A stretch of DNA of 64,000 nt from Galeopsis tetrahit (GCA_963675135.1 OY776128.1:77382670-77446669), one strand, 5' to 3'; counted from the first letter of the stretch, positions 46,146-60,328 are shown. A program made the numbers and translations. The notes: a model not told the origin generated them from the sequence alone.

Positions 46146-46467
46146 CTAATTTAATTATTTAGTACTTCCTCGTTTCTATAATTGTTTGTACATTTATTAT
46201 TTTATTCATCCTTCTCATAAAATTATTTACTTAATGAAATCAAATTGTTTGTAAAAAAAAAAATCTTCCATAAACTATATCCTCGAAATATTCATATATT
46301 TATGTAAAATTCTTGTTTTACATTTAATTCAACTAATTTATTTACTTTATTTATAAATGTTTAAAAAATTATATATTTATTTTATCAAGAATTTCAACAC
46401 AGAATGATTTTGTATTACAATAACATTACTAGTTCACAAGTTAAATAATTTTTACCTTAAATTATTA

Positions 46468-46986
46468 CTCCTTCCATCCCCAACTTGATGACCCATTTTA
46501 CCATTTTTTATGTCCTTTACTTAATGACACATACTTAAAATAGTAAAAAACACATTTTAATTATCCCCTCAATATTACATCAATTGTCATTACTTTATCT
46601 ACACTAAAAATTATATTTATTATTTATAAAGTTAAAAAGTCTTTACTACCCTCACTTTTATTTCTCATAATACTAATAAATACTCCCTCCGTTCACCTAT
46701 AAGCTTCCCGCTATTTTTTGGCACATGGATTAAGAAAAATAATTAAATAATAAATATGTTACAAGTGATGTGATTGAAAGAAAGAGAGAGAAAATAAATA
46801 AATATAAAGTAAAATGAAATAATAAAAAATTAAAAGTTATTTGTTCAAAAATGAGGGTATGAGAAGCTTATAGGCGGATAGACTAAAATGACAAAATGAA
46901 AAATTTATAAGCGAATTGATAGAGTAATTCATACATTAAAATCCGTGTCCATAAATCATGTGTTTTCAAGTAAGGGACGGAGAGAG
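46468..46986. mobile_element. Two nested Stowaway MITEs
   Basis: The outer element begins CTCCTTCCATCCCCAACTTG and ends AAGTAAGGGACGGAGAGAG. The inner (46683-46924) begins CTCCCTCCGTTCACCTATAA and ends TTATAAGCGAATTGATAGAG. The outer and inner families correspond to the outer and middle elements at 40275-41099. Confidence 0.82.
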
Positions 46987-48904
46987 TATTATACTACGTG
47001 AAGAACTTTAATGGAATTTTGCTCAATTATAAAACCCTTAAATTATAATGATCTGAAATTGAATTTGAAATTATAAAACAAAAATATAATGATTATAAAT
47101 ATAAAAAGAAATCACTAGTAGGAGTACTAAATTGGTTGAGTTCTTAATTGGATGACAATTAAAACGAAATACATAGAATGGGGGCATTGGTACAATTATA
47201 CCGGCCTATAATTATTAAACTAGATCTTCAATATAAATAGTAAAAACAAAAACAAAAAAATTAGGGAGGGCCTCAGCCACCTCAGTTCAACGTATTTCCG
47301 TCCCTACACTTATATTTTCAGCAGAAATTATATGAAAATGAAAGAGATGTCAAATTTAAATCTTGAATTTGAAAGGAGATGAAACGAAGTATGCTTCAAA
47401 TTCTTATTAATCGAAAGATAGTCATATACAATATTAATTTTTTTTATCCCACACTTTAATTATTTTAATAAATAAATCGAGTAAAATATTTAAAATACTT
47501 TATTTAATGTACCAAAAAACAAACATATTTATAATAAATGAAGTTTTTGTATTCTCTCTAAAAAGAGTTTTTGTATCCAATAAATAAAAATATAATTGAA
47601 CTCTCTTATTATATGAAATTATATTCCCTCCAATCTCTTATAAATGTAAATTTATGGCACTTTTTCTAAATTTGCCCTTTAACTCATTTAATTATTTAAA
47701 TATAAATAAGTATTTATTAAAGGTATAATTTTTTTTAATATATGTGCATTAATATGAAATAACACTTATTTTAAATAGGAGATAGTAAATTTTAAGTTCA
47801 ATAAATAATATTTTATTAATTTGTTTAACTTTACAAATATATTTAGTTTTTAAAAAAGCTAAAAGTGAGTAAATATTTTGTAAAGTAGCATATTTTTTTT
47901 CTCTATTAAAGTGGAACCTTCATGTTCAAAAGAAAGACGATTTTTTTAATCCTATAAGTTGTAAGTCGGAGACATTTCAAAATAAATTATTCAAAATAAA
48001 TTATTTAAGTTTCAACTTTACAAAATACATAATTTACTTTTCAATTTTAATCTTTTTTACATCAATTTTAATTCTTTATGTTTTGAAGGAATTAGAATTT
48101 GCCATATATATTAAGAAATGTCACATTGCCATATCACTCTCTCCTCTATATATATTTAAAAGTAGAATTAATAACACCCTAAAATATTCTATATACACCC
48201 CATAATTTTAAATATAAAAATAGATGTACATAAAATAATTAAATAACCCTTATATAAATAAAAAATAAAATAAATTTAAAAAATAATTAAAATTGAAAGA
48301 CAAATAACGTATTTTATAAAGTTAAAAATTAAATAATTTATTTTAAAATATTTAAAACTTACGTGTGTAAAAAAAATTCTTCGAAAAGAAACATGAGAAT
48401 TGAGAGATAAGGTTTTCCTTTCCAATGTTTATGGGCAGGGAGAAAGTCAGAAAGAGAAATGGCAGGTGGTGAGCTGATTTTGGCATTTTTTTTTTTCCTT
48501 TCTATTTTAAAGCATAATGAATTAATAACATTTTATTAGATTCTGCACAATTTTACTTTTTTATTTTCAAAGACATTACATGTATTCTATCGATCATACA
48601 TCACTAATGTTATTGTTTCTTTTCTTTTTAAGTCTAGTATATCTGATTCAATGATTAATTAATTTGAAAAAACAATTTCACCATTCTTAAAGAGAGTTTG
48701 AATTGAAACCAAAACAAAACTTATGTATGAATTGATATGCATTGTTTATCACTAATGCTATTGGTCTTACAAAACAACAATATTATTTACAATACTCCGC
48801 ACATGGTAAAAAAGTTTACATAATTTATTGTCTGTGACACTACACATTCAGATTCAAAATCTGATAAAATAACGAAAATACTTCTAACTGAATAGAGTAT
48901 TATA

Positions 48905-49216
48905 TTTCCTTCATTTTTTAAATAAGTGTCATTTTGATATTTTTTAACAAATTAAGATATTAAATTGTGGTACATATTACCATTCATTAATGATAAATAA
49001 TTTTGATATTAAATCTTTGTTTAGTAAAGAATGTGGTGATATTCACATATACAATATTTATAGTTTTTCCATGATTTATGCTACTATATTCATTAAAATT
49101 GGAACAAAAACAAATTAAAGGTAAAATTGTCAAAATTAAAGAAAAAAGTTTAGAATGACACTTATTTTAAAAATACTTAAAAGGATAAAGTGACACTTAT
49201 TAAAAATTGAAGGGAG
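48905..49216. mobile_element. Stowaway-like MITE
   Basis: TTCCTTCATTTTTTAAATAA and TTATTAAAAATTGAAGGGAG are inverted near-matches with TA next to them; AAGTGTCATTTT and its complement lie just inside. Confidence 0.7.
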
Positions 49217-50029
49217 TAATATTTTCTTTAACAAATGTATTAAGTAAAATTACATTTTTAACTTTTTTTAATTAATTTTGACTATCCAGAATGTGATGGC
49301 CATGTTTACCCCTTTTTTTCCCTAAAAAAGAAGATAATAAATTACTATATTTATTTTAATATAATTAATAAATAATACTTTCTCCATTCAACTTTAATTA
49401 CATTCATCATTTAGTGATGAAAAAAGGGGGCAAATACTTGTGTGTTCAATTTTTTTAAATGGATGAAATGTTATCTATGAGTTATGGTAAATATGAGTAA
49501 TATTAATTTAAATAGAGTACAGTATTAGTTAACGTATTGTATAATATTAATTCAAATATTAAATAGAAACAAATGACATGTATGTAACCGGTATACAAGT
49601 GCAAAAAAAAAAAAAATGTATGTAAATCTTTTGACTAATAGCTTTCAAAAAAAAAAAAAATTTTTGACTAATAAAATAAATAAAGTTATGATGTAATTAA
49701 AGTGAAAAAATGTTTAATTAATGACTTTTACATTAATAAAAGTGGTCAAATTGTATTTTAAAGTAAAAATGAGTTTTAAATATTAAAGTATCCATTTATG
49801 TTAATACGTGTGGATGGATGAAAAGGCTATTGTGGATGGTCTTTTATTAAATGAGTCGTCATCACCATTTATAGAAATGAGTTACACTATCATTTTTCAG
49901 TAGACTTTAACCATAGTGGACGGCGTTTTACTCGTGTGGCCCGTCACTGTGTCCTCTGCTTATATATAATCAACAGCCTAACAATAATAGCGCTTGAATT
50001 TTGATTCATTGATTGGGGAAGAGGAAAAA

Positions 50030-53000
50030 ATGAACAGAGCTATAGTAACCATGGAGGTCGGAAACGACGGCGTTGCGGTCATCACCATTTCTAATCCTCC
50101 TGTCAATGCTCTCGCGCTCACCAGTAAGCTTCTGCTAACTTGATTGTTACGGAACTTTGGATCATATGTTTTGATCTGTTTTTTTGTAGTTTTTAAGGGA
50201 TTGAGGGAGAAGTTCAGTGAGGCGATGAGAAGAGATGACGTTAAAGCCGTTGTACTTACTGGTAATTCTCCTTACTTTTTTCTTGTTATATGTTGTTGAA
50301 AAGCGGCAGGTTAGTGAAATTTTGTTGCTCCGGGGCTTCTTCGCTCGATGTACAGTGGTGGTGAGGAAGTTTTTAGTTAAGAGTTTCTGAATCGAGATTT
50401 AGGGATTTTTTGATTGAGGTTTTAACTTCTACTGTTCTCAGTTTTAGAGTCATGGTAACTTAGCAGAAAACTTTGGCTCACCGACACCGCCCAAAAGTCA
50501 AAACTTAGAATCTCTAGTCAATAGTCATCTTTATGCTGTCGATTTTTTTTTTTTTGCCGAAGAATTAAGTGTGAATCATGAACTATCTCATGAGACATGA
50601 TCTCTTTATTCATTAGAACCTACGGTTTTAGCTCATCATGTTTGTATCATCTGTGCCTTAATGGCACACTCACGATGAACTGATTTATCTTTGTTTGGAG
50701 AATTCCTTGTTGCTTCATTGAATGATCACTGATTTTGTTTGTTTAATCAACTTCAAGGTGCCGGAGGCAAATTCAGTGGTGGCTTTGACATAAATGTGTT
50801 TGGGAGCGTGCACAAAACAGGTCCCTATGCACTAATATTTCCGCCTGTTTCACATTATTACTATGCTAAAATATCTATAACACTAGGGAACTGACTTAAT
50901 GTTGTAATGTGCAGGAGATTCCTCTGTCTTACCCGCTTCATCTGATGAGGTCGTGGTGAATGTAATAGAAGGTTCTTTTCCAATTTAGCATTTTTATGAT
51001 TATTTAAGTTCTAGATTCAACACTGATGAATCTAATCCTAAATTTATGATGCATAATAATGTCTTCATCAGATGCAAGGAAGCCCACCATCGCTGCAATG
51101 GAGGGACTTGCGCTTGGAGGTGGCTTGGAATTTGCTTTGGTTTGTGATCCTCTCTGAATATGCTTAAACATGTCCAATGATACTCTTTGTTCATAATATG
51201 TCGTAAAAGTTTACTTCTGAAATTATAATCATATACATTGTGCAGGGATGCCATGCACGTATTGCTGCACCAAAAACACTACTTGGTCTGCCCGAACTCA
51301 CTCTTGGAATTATTCCGGGCGCAGGAGGTACAATTGCAAATGCATACTATTTTTATTTTCTATCACATGGTCAGTAATGTAACACAGATAAACTCATTTG
51401 TTCCCACTAACTGATTGATACTCTGATCATGGCTATTATTCAAGGTACACAACGTCTCCCTAGGATTATTGGACTACCTAAAGCTCTTGATATTATACTG
51501 GTAGGTCTCTCTCCCTGTAAGTTGTGGAAACCTATTTATTGGTGTGAAAATTATTGATCCATTTTGTGGATTTTTGGGGAACAACTGATATTTTTTTTGT
51601 ACAGTGTTTGCATATCTCTTTGTTCCCCTTATTTGTCCTGTGCTTTAGTGATACTATATGTGTGATAAAAATTCCCATATCAGTACATAATCAATGGTGT
51701 AATTTGGCTGGATTAGAAAAGTGAGAGGTGCAGTTCATTTTATTTTACAACTATCTGGTGTGATTCAAATATCTTTTTCGAACATTTTGCATTTTTAAGC
51801 CCGATCTTCCGTGCAATCATTTTCCAATGAAGAGTTGTTTTAATAAATATCAAGACATTTCAAATGAACTTCCTTCTCTTGTATCCCCGCGTATAATGGT
51901 CACTTAAGTGCATGTGCTGTCTGTTAGATGTTCTTGGATGTGCATGAAGTTCAAAATTTATCCATTTCTGTGTGCTCTACTTCAGATTATCGAGAATCAA
52001 TATTAATGAGTTAATCTCACATATGTTATTGGTAATTGAGGTTCTGATAATTACTAATTAGATACTGCTATTTCGTTGAAGTTAATTTTGCGGATGTGTG
52101 AAGCCGGAAAAGGATATACTCTTCTTGCAACCAGTTCAATTTCATCATTCGAGTGATGATACTTTGTCTGTAGCCTATTTTGCTTTATTTGCTGATCTAA
52201 GAAAACTTTTCAATGATCGGTTGATTGCAATTTTTCCCTTCAGTGCAGTAGCAACCTCATTTGTTTCTATGCCTATTTTGCTGTATTTCAAATGGCATAG
52301 TAAATTAGTAACCTCTCGCTTATGTGACTGAAATCTATTGTCAAAGGAAATTGTCATTGCAGTCTATGTTTATGCTACTGCCCATCGTTCTCAGCAATTA
52401 TTGTATGCGCTTTCATCATTATATTTAGATATTAATCGCTTTATTTTTATATATTCTTTATCTGCTACCTTTCATGAGAGTGTTGTGCAGATCTGGATGC
52501 AATATGATTACAAAAAATATGCTTTACTTTTTTTTTTTCCGGATGGTTAAGGCCATAACCTTTTTTTTTTCTTTCTTTTCTGGTTATAGTATTCTAAAGC
52601 GATAACATCAGAAGAGGGAAAGAAGCTTGGCCTCATCGATGCTGTTGTGCCATCAGCAGAACTGCTGCAAGTATCTCGGCAGTGGGCATTAGACATTGCA
52701 GAGAGGCGCAAACCATGGCTTCGTTCTCTTCACAGAATAGACAAACTTGGTCCCCTTCCAGAAGTCCATGATATAATTAAAAAAGCAAGACAACAAGTAA
52801 AACCGATTGCTAAAAGTATGCCTCAGCACCAGGCTTGTCTTGATGTAATTGAAGAAGGAATCATTCTTGGTGGATATCATGGACTTCTGAAGGTATTCTT
52901 TTTTCTAGAAATGGTTTTGTCAAAGTTATCTCACACTGTCCTGATAGAGAGAAAATTCGCTGAAACCTTCTACTTGTATACTAGATTTTTTGTATGGTTA

Positions 53001-56000
53001 GCCATCAATTCTAGAAAGATATATAAAGTGTCATATTTGACTCGCTCCTTTTAAACTTGTGAAAACTGAAAAGTCAAGATTTGTTATGTAAGAATTCTAT
53101 CGAGATTCTCCAGGGAAAAAGGGCGGGGGAAGGGGGGTAAAGGAGATTGGAAATCTCAGAACAGCCATAAAACAAAATGTGCAAAGTAAAGTTTACCCAA
53201 ATAATTTATTGTAGTCTGTAGAAAGTAGTTTTATTGCAGTTTAGCAAGTTAAGGACATGACATAAATCTCGCAGGAGGAGAGGGTTTTTAATCAGCTAGT
53301 CTCATCAGACACCTCCAAAGCTTTAGTGCATGCATTTTTCGCTCAAAGGGCAACCACCAAGGTACAAGTTGTGGTTCTTTTTGTCTGTCTTATGATTTTT
53401 TGTTTCTTAGCAATCTCAAGTGAGATGGACAAGAAAATCATATTTTTTTTTACCAAACTGAAAGCTAACTCATAATTATATAGGTACCTAATGTCTCTGA
53501 TATTGGGCTTAAACCAAGACAAGTGAAGAAAGTTGCTGTTATCGGTGGAGGGCTAATGGGATCTGGCATAGCGACAGCATTCATTTTGAGTAATGTTTAC
53601 GTCATTCTTAAAGAAATCAATTCCGAGTATCTCCTCAAGGGAATAAAATCAATAGAAGGTCAGTTGGGATTTTCTTTAAGCAAATCTTTATATTTTCATG
53701 TCTGGCCAAGCTAGCTCAAGTACAATGGATGTCAATCTATCTACAAATATGATAAACTTACAGTCCAGTGGGGCTCAGACCGTTTTCTGCTTTGTTGAAT
53801 TGTATGTGAATGTTGATGTCTGTGCTTGTATGAAAGCGAATGTGCAAGGCCTGGTGTCGAGAAACAGATTGGCTAAGGATAAAGGCGAGAAAGCTCTTTC
53901 AATGGTTAAAGGCGTTTTGGATTACTCTGAATTCAAAGATGTGGATATGGTCATTGAGGTAAGTTGAAAAGATAGTGCATTTCATGTTCCAATTATATGT
54001 AGCACCTTGTGAAAATCTATTTTTTGAAGGATGACAGATCCAAAAAAAATCCCAACTAGGCAATCAAGGTGCTTGCAGTCTTTTCTAACTGTACTTTCTA
54101 GATTATATTCTATATTAGGAGTAATTCTAATTGTTATTTTCTGGACAGTGTTACATATTTTCAAAGAACTGGATACAATTTATTGACTTATTGCTCAAAA
54201 TCAGTCCTTCAGTTGTGTCCACATAGAAGTATCTTGAGAAGTTCAATTATGGTTCATATAGGTTCTAAAACCTGAATATCTATTTATAAAATATGGTATG
54301 GTTTGCCTTTCTTTTTTTTTGAGAACCTATTAATCGCCACTTTGTGAACTTAGTCAAAATAGTGTTGGCTGATTTATGGTTCTCTACCATGAGAGTTAAT
54401 CCATGATTTACATACCTAACAAAATGGACCAACAGATAAGCCTCAAAGTTGTCTCTATCAATGACACTGATGCTATCAAGTTTGTAATTTTCCTAATACC
54501 ATTGTCTTATTTTTCAGGCTGTTATTGAAAATATTCCTCTGAAGCAGAAAATTTTTGCTGATATTGAGAAGGCATGCCCACCTCACTGTATTTTGGCTTC
54601 AAATACCTCTACTATTGACCTTAATATAATTGCAGAAAAGATCAAATCACAAGATCGGGTTGTGGGTGCACATTTTTTCAGGTTGACTTCTCCTTGAAAT
54701 CATTAGAACTCTTGTACGACTAAGAGGCAAAAAGTAAATAAAAATAATAAAACTAATCTTCTTCATGTTCTTAAAGAAAATAGGAAGACTGATTAGCAGC
54801 AGTTATACAAATGTAACATTATGAATTTATGATTGCTGCTAAGATTGATATGGATGAGAAGTTCAGAATAACAACAATAAACTATTAAGTTCATTTCCTC
54901 TTAAATGTGGTATAGAATGCTGGCATCATAACTTCAGATTGGTAAAGCATATATCAAACTTTTCTTTCATATCATTACTTTGGATTTGATGTAACATCTG
55001 AATGATAATTATGAGAAATTTTCCATTTGGTAATACAATTTTTAAAAAGATGTGATATTTTAAGTCACTTTCATTTCTTTCTCATCGTCCATAACAACAC
55101 CTAGATTATTTGTTTTAAGGCTACAAACTGGCTAAATATGATATAAATCTAATCTCCTTAAAATATTTATCATCATTTTGCATCTGGCTATAATTGGCGA
55201 TCTTACTATGAAACATGTCGTAACATTTACTCTTCATTAAGGCTACAGCTTACGAGAAGTTCCATTAAGTGCGTTATTTTTGTATATCACAGAAGAAGCT
55301 ATTTTATGCATTTTAGTTATGAAAATTCTCCCATTTCTAATTGAATGCAATTTTTGACAGTCCTGCTCACGTGATGCCTCTACTGGAAATTATACGGACA
55401 GAAAAGACTTCTCCACAAGTAATTCTTGATCTAATGACTATCGGAAAGATGATAAAGAAAGTTCCTGTCGTTGTTGGAAACTGCACTGGATTTGCAGTCA
55501 ATAGAACCTTTTTCCCATACAATCAAGGTGCACAACTTTTGGTACACTTGGGGGTGGATCCTTTCAGAATTGATCAGCTTATCAGCAACTTTGGCCTTCC
55601 AATCGGCCCATTCCTGTAATTTCCTTTCCCTTCATTATATATTCAAGCATTTTGAATCTCTTTCTGTGGTCAAATTTGGCATTTCTTCTGGTTTTAAAGA
55701 TGCATTTTTACTGGTCTCAATTTGTTCATATTTAATTGTTAAATTGTTTATGATTGTATTGCTTGTTCTTCAGGCTTCAGGATGTTGCAGGATATGGAGT
55801 AGCTGTTGCAACAACAAAAGTATTTTCTTCAGCATTTCCTGATCGCATCTTTGAATCTCCATTGGTTGAGCTTCTCATTAAAAATGGGAGAAATGGTAGA
55901 GATGAATTCATTAATTGCTCGATTGCAGGTTTTGATTTCCTCTTCAAGCCATGCTCACCGGTATTACACTTTTGCAGGTAAAAATAATGGAAAAGGATAT

Positions 56001-58295
56001 TATACTTATCAAAGAGGAAGCAAGCCCAAACCTGATCATTCTGTTCTCCAGATAATAGAGGAATCCAGGAGGCTTGTCAATATTATGCCTGGTGGGAAGG
56101 TACATGGCTGATTTTACTATTTGAAAAAATTCCATACGACTTGTCAATATTAGGTTGAGTCATTTTAGGTCTTCAATTTTGAAACGTCTTAACTCAGGAT
56201 CTAGTGTTTATTTTTTTCTCAAGTTATTCTTTTTGTCTCAACTCAAGGCCGTCAATTTTCTTTTCATTTCAAGTCATACGAGACAATAACAAAAAATGGC
56301 ATACACCACAATTTTTTTTATCATCTTATATGACTTTAATTTGAAAAAATATATTTTCATTGGGCCTTGAATTGATAATTTTTATTTTAATCAAGGTTAA
56401 TGCATATATGCATCCAAAGCTGTTTTTAATATTAATCAAGGTTAATGCATATATGTGTTTCAACTGTGGCCCGTGTTTAAACTGGCCTTTTATATGCATC
56501 CAAAGCTGTTATTAATATTATCTTCTGGAATCTTCTCAGCCTATATCTGTTACTGATGAAGAAATTGTCGAGATGATACTTTTTCCAGTGGTGAATGAGG
56601 CATGTCGGGTTTTAGACGAGGGTGTGGTTGTCAGAGCTTCCGATCTTGATGCTGCTTCTATTCTTGGCATGAGTTTCCCATCTTATCGGTCAGTTGCCCA
56701 CGCTTATATTCACCTTCTAAATTAAAAATAAGATTATCATTTCTTTGCTTCCTCCCCTATTCTATTTCCTTTTGTGCTTCGGTTGAATTCTATGAATTCT
56801 CTCAATACTGAAAGTTTTAGTGTGGATATGAGGAATCGTACTGCAAAAGAGAAAATTAGTATATGGAATCAAGCCTTGTAAACCCACTACATCCACCCCA
56901 ACAAATACCTATACAACACACTCTCTCAAATGACTGATTAATGTAAATATGGTTTTTTTATTCCCCCCCTCATTTTATTTATCACTTTCCACACCTATTA
57001 TTCTCACTTTTGCAACTTACAATAAAACACATTGATTATTACAATAATTCAATTATTGCAATTACCATCAACAATCAACAATAATATAATAATAAAACAT
57101 CACACACTCTTACACATTGATTTGACCTAAAGTCCCCCACACCCATTTGAATTCCAAAACAAACACACACTGTTACTCCCTCCATCTACACTTAATGTGC
57201 ATTTTTTTCATTTTTTAGTTGTCTACACTTAATATTCACATTTCTATAAATGTAAATATTTATTCCCCCAATACACTAATACATCCTTCACTTTTTACTT
57301 TAAATGTCTACTTTTTACATAAACTATCAATATTCCTTAAAACCCGCACACAAAGAAAAGTGTTTATTAAGTTTGTAAAGAGGATTACTATTTATCTTGA
57401 TTTGAAATTCAAATTTCAAAGTCCCAAATCAAACATACGAGTGGGCCAGCAGGGTACTGGTGTGCAAGGAATGTGAGTATGTACATATTTATCCTCAGTA
57501 ACATGTGGATATAATTCTGAATTTGCTCAGTATAATGTGGGAATTTAATCATCCCCTGTTGCATATTCAAACTAATTCTTGTAAAAATTATTGAATACCA
57601 TTTGGGAAAATATCACTGAAGGTTTTGTCTATTGTGGCAGCGGTGGTATTGTTTACTGGGCCGACACCATTGGGGCAGATCGCATATACAAAAGTCTCCG
57701 AAATTGGTCTGAAGCATATGGGAATTTCTTCACACCGTCAAGGTTTTTGCATGAAAGAGCAACCCAAGGCATCCCATTGGTAAACAACATTTTAACCTTA
57801 ATTACATCATTCTACTTCCCACTCAGTTATTGAATAAGTTGGTATTCCTTACTTCAAGTGCTTATTATTCTAGCTGGCATTGCAAATTTGCAATACAGTT
57901 TAACATCAGAGTTGACATAACGAGAACTGCTATAGTTGAGCTATCTGAAATCAAAATCAACTTCGTGTATGAAATTGCCATTTTATTAGGCCTTTAGTTT
58001 GATGCATTTAACAAATTTGTGAAATTTGAAGATTAGAGAAAATTGATGTGGTAGTTCGTACAATTGCAAAAGATGATTGAAAATTCACCAATGCAAATAA
58101 TAATTGGCTAAGATCATCTCATTTTGTGAACAATAATCTTAATAATATATCTATCAATTTGAACATGTTACCTTAAGAGTCCTGAATTTTACTCTGTATG
58201 TGATTTATAAATTATTATCATTAAAACTTAAAGCCCTGTTTTGTTTGCAGAGTGCACCTGCGTCGACATCTTCGGTAGCAAAGCCGCGCCTTTAA
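50030..58295 (+). CDS. AIM1: Peroxisomal beta-oxidation multifunctional protein, AIM1-like
   Basis: Eighteen exons: 50030-50123, 50190-50261, 50758-50820, 50915-50971, 51072-51139, 51246-51327, 51445-51500, 52590-52892, 53275-53361, 53484-53658, 53837-53958, 54518-54681, 55361-55615, 55774-55895, 55978-56099, 56540-56688, 57641-57779 and 58251-58295; 724 codons, matching the family. The N-terminal enoyl-CoA hydratase has GLALGGGLEFAL and LGLPELTLGIIPGAGG with the two catalytic Glu. The central 3-hydroxyacyl-CoA dehydrogenase has VAVIGGGLMGSGIA (NAD fold) and GAHFFSPAHVMPLLE; NEACRVLDEGVV is in the C-terminal domain. It performs the middle steps of fatty acid beta-oxidation, and AIM1 proteins also act in jasmonate and benzoate side-chain shortening. 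The start MNRAIVTMEVGNDGVAV resembles AIM1 more than MFP2. The last residues are PRL, a minor PTS1. Confidence 0.95.
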
Positions 58296-58792
58296 TGGTG
58301 AGAAGGATTTGCAATCTATCGAGTGAAATAATTATGTATTTGCATCCCAATTTTCTTGTGATTGATTAGCTTTCACTGTTGAAAGTTGTCATTCCTCCAT
58401 TTGAATTATCAATAATATTGAGAATAAGTTTCACTCTATCATCCTTATTGTTTGTATTCAGGTCATAAAACTTGTATGAAATTGGGGTCTCTCAATTGTA
58501 ACTCAAAAAATAATGCCTATGGATCACTATAATCTAAACTTAAATTAGAATGGTAAAAATAAAGGAATGAGAATTATTTTGATTAATATGAATAATTTCA
58601 AACTTCCATTTGTTTGAGTTATGGTCTTATTTCCCTACAAGCGTGAAATCAATAATAACATTAACAAGGCACGATTTTCTCATTTCCCTCTCTTGAGCTT
58701 ACATTGTTATTATTTGTACTTCATTTACTATATGTATCTCATTCAAAACATAAGAATTATGAAAACTGCAGCACTCCAAATTTTGACAATTA

Positions 58793-59018
58793 GGCTTCAT
58801 ATGGATGGAGGAATTTGATCTATGAATTTTAAATCCACCACTCAATTTGTTTGGATTATGAATGGATTTCAAATACTTAAATTTTTGCTCACACAATTTT
58901 TAGTTAAAATTGAGAGGATTTGAAATCTTCACTAAAATGTCATTTGAAATACATCTATTTTAAAATTCTTTCTTTTGAAATACCTTCTCAAATCAAAATC
59001 CTCAATCCAAATAAAACC
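58793..59018. mobile_element. PIF-type MITE, family with GGCTCCATTTGGATGGA end, copy 1
   Basis: Left GGCTTCATATGGATGGAGGA and right TCCAAATAAAACC, flanked by TTA. Shares the internal words TTTGGATTATGAATG and TTAAAATTGAGAGGATTT with copy 2. Confidence 0.8.
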
Positions 59019-59209
59019 TTAAATTATTTTTTGTTAAAAAATAAGGAAAAAGAAATGTACATTCCCATCACAATTCATGGTTTCTTTCACTCACAAAGGA
59101 GGGAAACATTTATTTTCAAAGAAAGAAGAGAAGAGATTTTCAACTTAACACAAAATTCTGATTTGAAACTTTAAGCCGAACACAATGAGATGATTCAGCA
59201 ATACACTTA

Positions 59210-59679
59210 GGGCATGTTTGGATTGATGGATGGGATAGATAAGGTAGGATAGGATTAGATGGGATTGCATTATTTTTTTAATTGAGATTTGTGTTTGGAT
59301 TGATGGATTAAATTTTGAAATTTCTTAGGGATAAGTTTTGTTTTATGTTTGAATTCAAGGATAAATTGAGATAAATATGACAATTTACTTTTCTACCCTT
59401 GAGGCCATTAATTAGGGTTCTTTTGTATATATATGTGGTAAGTTGTAATTACCCACAAATTGGAGGGCAATAAAGTCCATCTACATATTTTTTTGTTCTG
59501 CAAGATTAATTATATTATCTCACCTTCTCTTTGGGACTAATAAACACTCAAATAAATGATTAGGAATGATAATAATTCCGGGCCTATTTTAATCATGGGT
59601 TTAATTCCTGTAAACCAAACATAGGAATAATTGGGATAAAACAATCTATCTTGTTTAATCAATTAAACCAAACATGCCC
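59210..59679. mobile_element. PIF-type MITE with GGGCATGTTTGG ends
   Basis: GGGCATGTTTGGATTGAT and TAAACCAAACATGCCC are inverted with TTA flanks. The right TTA (59680-59682) also serves as the left TTA of the next MITE. Confidence 0.88.
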
Positions 59680-59682
59680 TTA

Positions 59683-59925
59683 GACTCCATTTGGATGGAG
59701 GGATATTTGGTCCATAGATTTTAAATTCATAATTCAAATCTACTTCACTTGTTTGGATTATGAATGAATTTCAAATATTTAGATTTGTGCCCACACTTTT
59801 TAATTAAAATTGAGAGGATTTTAAATCATCTCTTAAACCAAACCATGTCATTTGAAATTCATGTATTTTTAAATACATTCATTTGAAATGTCTTCTCAAA
59901 TCAAATCCCTTATCCAAACATAACC
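59683..59925. mobile_element. PIF-type MITE, family copy 2
   Basis: GACTCCATTTGGATGGAGGG to TCCAAACATAACC, flanked by TTA; the best-preserved member. Confidence 0.85.
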
Positions 59926-60328
59926 TTAATCTATGTTCCATTTCGCGCAATTTCATCCTTTTCCTCAAGATGTTACATGGCCTCAAGTAGCTATTGATTT
60001 TGAACGTACAATCCATCAACAAGACACCATAAAAACCCATAGTAATTTTAAACTCGTGGAATGCATCAAGGACATTTCTTTCACTATTTCTTTCACTATT
60101 TTTGTCATCTCACATTGGCTAGTCCAACTCCTGCCGAAATTTCTATTGGCCGAGTGTTTCCTTCCAACATGTTTCGTACATATGTGTTAATCGACCAAAT
60201 AATGAGTGATCCACCAAGTGTCGAGCCAAGATGATGGTTATGTGTCGCTCATTCAACCTCTAATTTTGGTTACGGAAGCACGGAAATAGTATAAATTTTT
60301 TCGCAAATATATTGGATAAAGAATCTTA

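Larger units (their letters stand above)
45322..50029. other. Repeat-rich intergenic region before AIM1; no gene seen
   Basis: AT-rich. Contains a SINE (46046-46145), two nested Stowaways (46468-46986), a third Stowaway-like element (48905-49216) and unpaired Stowaway ends near 47626 and 49380. The stretch 49800-50029 has mixed composition and should carry the AIM1 promoter and 5' UTR. No convincing frame elsewhere. Confidence 0.5.

Noticed and set aside
46066..46146. Minus-strand tRNA-like sequence
   Set aside because: Same reasons as the plus-strand copy; it is the second SINE.
57175..57200. Stowaway terminus in AIM1 intron 16
   Set aside because: A single CTCCCTCCATC end without a partner; likely a remnant.
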